Below are positions 61,066 through 64,000 of a DNA stretch of 64,000 nt, piece after piece. The notes under the pieces are model-generated. The model was not told the origin of the DNA, did not search any database, and saw nothing but the letters and a program-made list of their open reading frames with translations. The position numbers and the translations under genes were made by a program. The first letter of the stretch is position 1. Every line of letters begins with the position of its first letter. Source of the DNA: Nonomuraea gerenzanensis (lineage in GTDB: Bacteria > Actinomycetota > Actinomycetes > Streptosporangiales > Streptosporangiaceae). The DNA is taken from contig NZ_CP084058.1 of the NCBI RefSeq assembly GCF_020215645.1, forward strand, positions 5,828,001-5,892,000, given 5' to 3'.

Positions 61066-62439
61066 ATGAATGCGCTTCAGCTCGTCGTAGCCGACGGCGT
61101 CGAGAATCTGCTGTTCGCGCGTACCCAGATGGCACTCACCTTGGGCTGGCACATCATCTTCGCCTGCTTCGGCATCGCCTTCCCCGCCATCGTGGTGTTC
61201 ACCGAGTGGCTGGGCCATCGGCGCGGCGAAGCGGCGCTGACCGGGCTGGCGCACACGTGGGCCAAGGCGATGGGCGTGCTGTTCGCGGCCGGCGCGGTGT
61301 CGGGAACGTTGCTGTCCTTCGAGATGGGCATCCTGTGGCCGAGGCTGATGGACCGCTACGGCGAGGTGTTCGGTTTCCCGTTCGTGCTGGAGGGCTTCGC
61401 CTTCTTCATAGAGGCGATCTTCGTCGGGGTCTACCTGTTCGGCTGGGACCGCCTGTCGCCGCGGGCGCACATGCTCAGCGCGCTGCCGATGGTCGCCGCC
61501 GGGATCGCGGGCGCGTTCTTCGTCGTGTCGGCCAACGCCTGGATGAACAACCCGACCGGGTTCCGCCTGGACGCCCAGGGGAACGTGGTGGACGCCAGGC
61601 CGTGGGCGGCGATGTTCGGGCCGTCCACGTGGCCGCAGTTCACCCACATGTGGCTGGCCGCGTTCGTGGTCACCGGGTTCCTGGTCGCCTCGGTGTACGC
61701 GGTCGCGATGCTGCGGGGGCGGCGTGATCGCCACCACCGGATGGGGCTGCTCATCCCGCTCACCGTCGCCGCCGTCATCACCCCGGTGCAGATCGGCGTG
61801 GGCGACTGGATAGCCAACACCGTCGCCGACAACCAGCCCGCCAAGCTGGCCGCGATGGAGGGCCAGTACAGGACGACCGCAGGGGCCGCTCTGTCGCTCG
61901 GCGGCATCTACGCCGACGACGAGCTCCGGTACGCCTTGGAGATCCCGTACGGGTTGTCGCTGCTGATCCACCACGATCCGGACGGTGTGGTGCCCGGTCT
62001 GGAAGAGGTGCCCGCCGACCAGCGGCCACCGGTCAACGTCGTGCACCTGGCTTACAACACCATGGTCGTCATCGGCACCGGGCTGCTGGGGCTGGCCCTG
62101 TGGTTCGGGCTGGCGTGGTGGCGGCGACGGCGGCTGCCGCACACCGTCTGGTTCCTGCGCGCCGTCGCCGTGTCCGGGGTCGCGGCGGTGGTGGCGATGG
62201 CGGCTGGATGGATCACCACGGAGGTGGGCCGGCAGCCGTGGATCGTCTACGGCCTCATGCGCACCGAGGACGCGGTCAGCCCCGCCGACGGGCTCGCCTG
62301 GGGGCTGGCGGCGGTGGTCGTCGTCTACACCGTGCTGACCGTGTTCACGGTGGTGGTGCTGCGCAGGCTGGCACGCGGCCGCGACACCCTGGCACCGCAG
62401 GAGCGGGGACAGGCGCACGAGCAGGGACAGGTGCTGTGA
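61066..62439 (+). CDS. cydA: cytochrome bd ubiquinol/menaquinol oxidase subunit I
   Basis: A 457-residue CydA. FARTQMALTLGWHIIFACFG near residues 15-35 holds a heme-ligand His. GTLLSFEMGILWPRLMDRYG near 85-105 and the QFTHMWLAAFVVTGF stretch near 185 (further His) follow. The signature GWITTEVGRQPWIVYGLMRTED near 390-410 confirms a bd-type oxidase. The loop between helices 6 and 7 is short, the cyanide-insensitive-oxidase-like form. The enzyme reduces oxygen with quinol at high affinity and supports growth at low oxygen or with bd-inducing stress. GAGGAG precedes the ATG; the end overlaps cydB. Confidence 0.94.
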   Translation: MNALQLVVADGVENLLFARTQMALTLGWHIIFACFGIAFPAIVVFTEWLGHRRGEAALTGLAHTWAKAMGVLFAAGAVSGTLLSFEMGILWPRLMDRYGEVFGFPFVLEGFAFFIEAIFVGVYLFGWDRLSPRAHMLSALPMVAAGIAGAFFVVSANAWMNNPTGFRLDAQGNVVDARPWAAMFGPSTWPQFTHMWLAAFVVTGFLVASVYAVAMLRGRRDRHHRMGLLIPLTVAAVITPVQIGVGDWIANTVADNQPAKLAAMEGQYRTTAGAALSLGGIYADDELRYALEIPYGLSLLIHHDPDGVVPGLEEVPADQRPPVNVVHLAYNTMVVIGTGLLGLALWFGLAWWRRRRLPHTVWFLRAVAVSGVAAVVAMAAGWITTEVGRQPWIVYGLMRTEDAVSPADGLAWGLAAVVVVYTVLTVFTVVVLRRLARGRDTLAPQERGQAHEQGQVL

Positions 62440-63485
62440 CGCTCGCCGAGACGGTGCTGGGAGCGGCGTTCGCCGGCCTGATCGCCTACGCCTTGTTCGG
62501 CGGCGCCGACTTCGGTGGCGGCATCTGGGACCTGCTGGCGGGCGGCACCGAAGGGGGACACGCCGTCCGCGATCGGATCGAACGCTCGATCGGGCCGGTG
62601 TGGGAGGCCAATCACGTCTGGTTGATCTTCGTGCTGGTGGTGTTGTGGACCGGATTCTCCAGGGGGTTCGCCGCCTCCGTCACCACCCTGTACATCCCGC
62701 TCACCCTCGCCGCGTTCGGGATCATCGCCCGCGGCGCGGCGTTCGCCTACCGCAAGAGCGTCGAGGCACTGGGGATGCGCCGCTTCTTCGGCGCCGCGTT
62801 CGCGCTGTCGTCGCTGCTCACGCCGTTCTTCCTCGGCACGGTCGTCGGCGGGGTGGCCTCCGGCCGGGTGCCGCCGAGCATCGGGCCGGGCGACGTCGTG
62901 CGGAGCTGGGTCAACCCGACCTCACTGCTGGGCGGCGCCTTGGCCGTGCTGGTCTGCGCCTACCTGGCCGCGGTGTTCCTGTGCGGGGATGCCCGCCGTG
63001 ACGGTGAGCACGACCTGGCAGGCGCGTTCCGCCGCCGCGCCCTGGCGGCCGCCGTCGTCACCGGCGCGGTGGGACTGATCGGGATCGCGGTGCTGCGGGC
63101 GGACGCGCCCCTGCTGTTCGAGGGGCTGACCGGTCGCGGCCTGCCGGTGGTGCTGGTGTCGGTGGCCGCCGGGCTCACCGCCTTCGGCCTGCTGCTAACC
63201 CGACGGTACGTCGCCGCCCGGATCGCCTCGGCGCTGGCCGTCATCGCCATCCTGGTGGGCTGGGCAGTGGCCCAGTACCCGTACCTGCTGCTGCCCTCAC
63301 TGACCATCGAGCAGGCCGCCGCCGGCCGCGCCACGCTGCTCGCCCTGCTCATCGCGCTGTCCGCGGGCGCGGTGATCCTCATCCCGGCCCTGGTCTACCT
63401 GTACACACTGTTTCAGAAAGCCTCTATCGAGCCGAAAAGCCCGAACCGCGCCAGACCTTCGTCGCGGCAGAACGGACACGGCTGA
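62436..63485 (+). CDS. cydB: cytochrome bd oxidase subunit II
   Basis: A 349-residue CydB with about eight membrane helices. GLIAYALFGGADFGGGIWDLLAGG near residues 15-40 and RSIGPVWEANHVWLIFVLVVLW near 50-75 are the two conserved N-terminal segments that pack against CydA. The tail after YLYTLFQKAS is hydrophilic and degenerate-looking. GTG overlaps the cydA stop (GTGA). No cydDC assembly genes follow in the visible sequence. This pairing without cydDC suggests they are encoded elsewhere or are dispensable. Confidence 0.93.
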   Translation: MTLAETVLGAAFAGLIAYALFGGADFGGGIWDLLAGGTEGGHAVRDRIERSIGPVWEANHVWLIFVLVVLWTGFSRGFAASVTTLYIPLTLAAFGIIARGAAFAYRKSVEALGMRRFFGAAFALSSLLTPFFLGTVVGGVASGRVPPSIGPGDVVRSWVNPTSLLGGALAVLVCAYLAAVFLCGDARRDGEHDLAGAFRRRALAAAVVTGAVGLIGIAVLRADAPLLFEGLTGRGLPVVLVSVAAGLTAFGLLLTRRYVAARIASALAVIAILVGWAVAQYPYLLLPSLTIEQAAAGRATLLALLIALSAGAVILIPALVYLYTLFQKASIEPKSPNRARPSSRQNGHG

Positions 63486-63722
63486 CCAGACGGGTGCCAC
63501 CACAAGAACTCCGGCTGGGGACCAGACGTGCACGCGATCAACCGACAACCCGTCTTTCCGAGCTCAGCTCTCTGTCCCGACCGTCGCGATCCACCAGTGA
63601 CGTCGAGGCGCGTGGCCGGTTTGCCCGACGGCCATAAGAGCATGATCCGATACAAGACACATGGAGCCCGCGACTGTGGGTGGTCGGCTCCGGATTCCGT
63701 CCGGCTACCGGCGAGGAGCGCC
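63486..63722 (+). other. intergenic region downstream of cydB
   Basis: A 237-bp space. It should contain the cydB terminator and the promoter of the next gene, but I find neither a strong hairpin nor clear boxes. GAGGAG at its end is the ribosome site of the following gene. Confidence 0.35.
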
Positions 63723-64000
63723 ATGGCCATCAGTGAGCCGCAGCGGCCGGAGATCGTCGTCGGACTCGTGGCGACCCCGCCGGACTATCCGGCGCAGGTG
63801 GTCGCGCGGCTCGCCGCCGAGCTGGCCGACCGGCTGGCCGAGCGGGTGGACCCGGAGGTGCGGTGGAGCGTCCGGGCCGGCTGGGGTGACGTGGCGCCGC
63901 GCCGCGACGGCGGCGTCGAGGCGCTGCTGGACGATCTCGCCCGGCGGCGGGCCGACGCCCGGTGGGATGTCGCGATCTGCCTGACCGACCTGCCGCTGCA
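63723..64000 (+). CDS. unrecognised protein, N-terminal part
   Basis: At least 92 residues, cut by the window end. GAGGAG lies 4 nt before the ATG. The opening PEIVVGLVATPPDYPAQVVARLAAELADRLAERVDP, then VRWSVRAGWGDV and WDVAICLTDLPL, resembles the start of a family of actinobacterial proteins of unknown function that often continue into membrane helices. I recall the pattern but cannot name the function. It is expressed separately from cydAB. Confidence 0.6.
   Translation, partial: MAISEPQRPEIVVGLVATPPDYPAQVVARLAAELADRLAERVDPEVRWSVRAGWGDVAPRRDGGVEALLDDLARRRADARWDVAICLTDLPL

Noticed and set aside
63413..63730. Minus-strand 105-codon frame containing WWHPSGQPCPFCRDEG
   Set aside because: A CxxC stretch is attractive, but the frame overlaps the cydB end, has no ribosome site and non-protein-like upstream half. 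A profile search of the last 40 residues would settle it.

Overview
The window is high-GC DNA with dense, overlapping gene chains, many GTG starts and Shine-Dalgarno sequences in front of most genes. It holds an acyl-CoA carboxylase epsilon subunit, an actinobacterial-type HelD, a mycobacterial/streptomycete-style sulfur leader peptide, NlpC/P60 and LytM cell-wall enzymes and many one-component regulators. Together these point to a filamentous actinobacterium; Streptosporangiales (Nonomuraea-like) is my inference. I see no rRNA, tRNA, CRISPR, transposase or integrase. The window reads as chromosomal accessory/metabolic DNA rather than a mobile island.

Region by region: (1) 1-4.8 kb: end of an HxlR regulator, a TetR regulator divergent from a three-gene biotin-dependent acyl-CoA carboxylase operon (beta, epsilon, alpha). 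(2) 4.8-8.1 kb: two secreted enzymes, a LytM/M23 peptidase with five 165-bp tandem VCBS repeats and an M1 aminopeptidase. (3) 8.3-20.5 kb: an ArsR-like regulator, then a strong promoter reading into a 24-codon, apparently leaderless Cys leader peptide, followed by an 11.3-kb polycistron: flavin reductase, glutathionyl-hydroquinone-reductase-like protein, four luciferase-like monooxygenases and a peptide/nickel-type ABC importer. I read this as a sulfur-responsive system for import and oxidative attack on an organosulfur compound. (4) 20.4-22.7 kb: two unrecognised membrane proteins and an alpha/beta-hydrolase remnant. (5) 22.7-33.4 kb: carbohydrate region with a ThuA/Gfo-Idh-MocA pair, a P450, a sugar ABC importer divergent from a PfkB kinase plus GH4 glycosidase, and a DeoR regulator with a second GH4 enzyme; a TTTCGAAG/CTTCGAAA operator sits in the divergent promoter region.

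(6) 33.5-40.4 kb: cell-wall amidase, NlpC/P60 endopeptidase, an unrecognised GxSxG protein coupled to an alpha/beta hydrolase, an aldo/keto reductase and a GAF-SpoIIE phosphatase. (7) 40.4-46.4 kb: a DHFR-family remnant, a pyridoxamine-phosphate-oxidase-like protein, an SDR, a methyltransferase, HelD and a MarR regulator. (8) 46.4-52.3 kb: an RND exporter ended by a perfect 50-bp palindrome, a small lipoprotein, a kinase-like protein and an unknown protein. (9) 52.4-58.3 kb: trpB-trpA-gntR with a near-palindromic operator, a gene-poor 0.7 kb, purB and a frameshifted GNAT gene. (10) 58.6-64 kb: zinc alcohol dehydrogenase, SRPBCC protein, cydAB and the start of an unknown gene.

Between 41.4 and 56.1 kb a short motif, RATCTAC-N3-GTAAAG, occurs five times in the same orientation, mostly at gene ends. 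It is not explained by any annotated feature.
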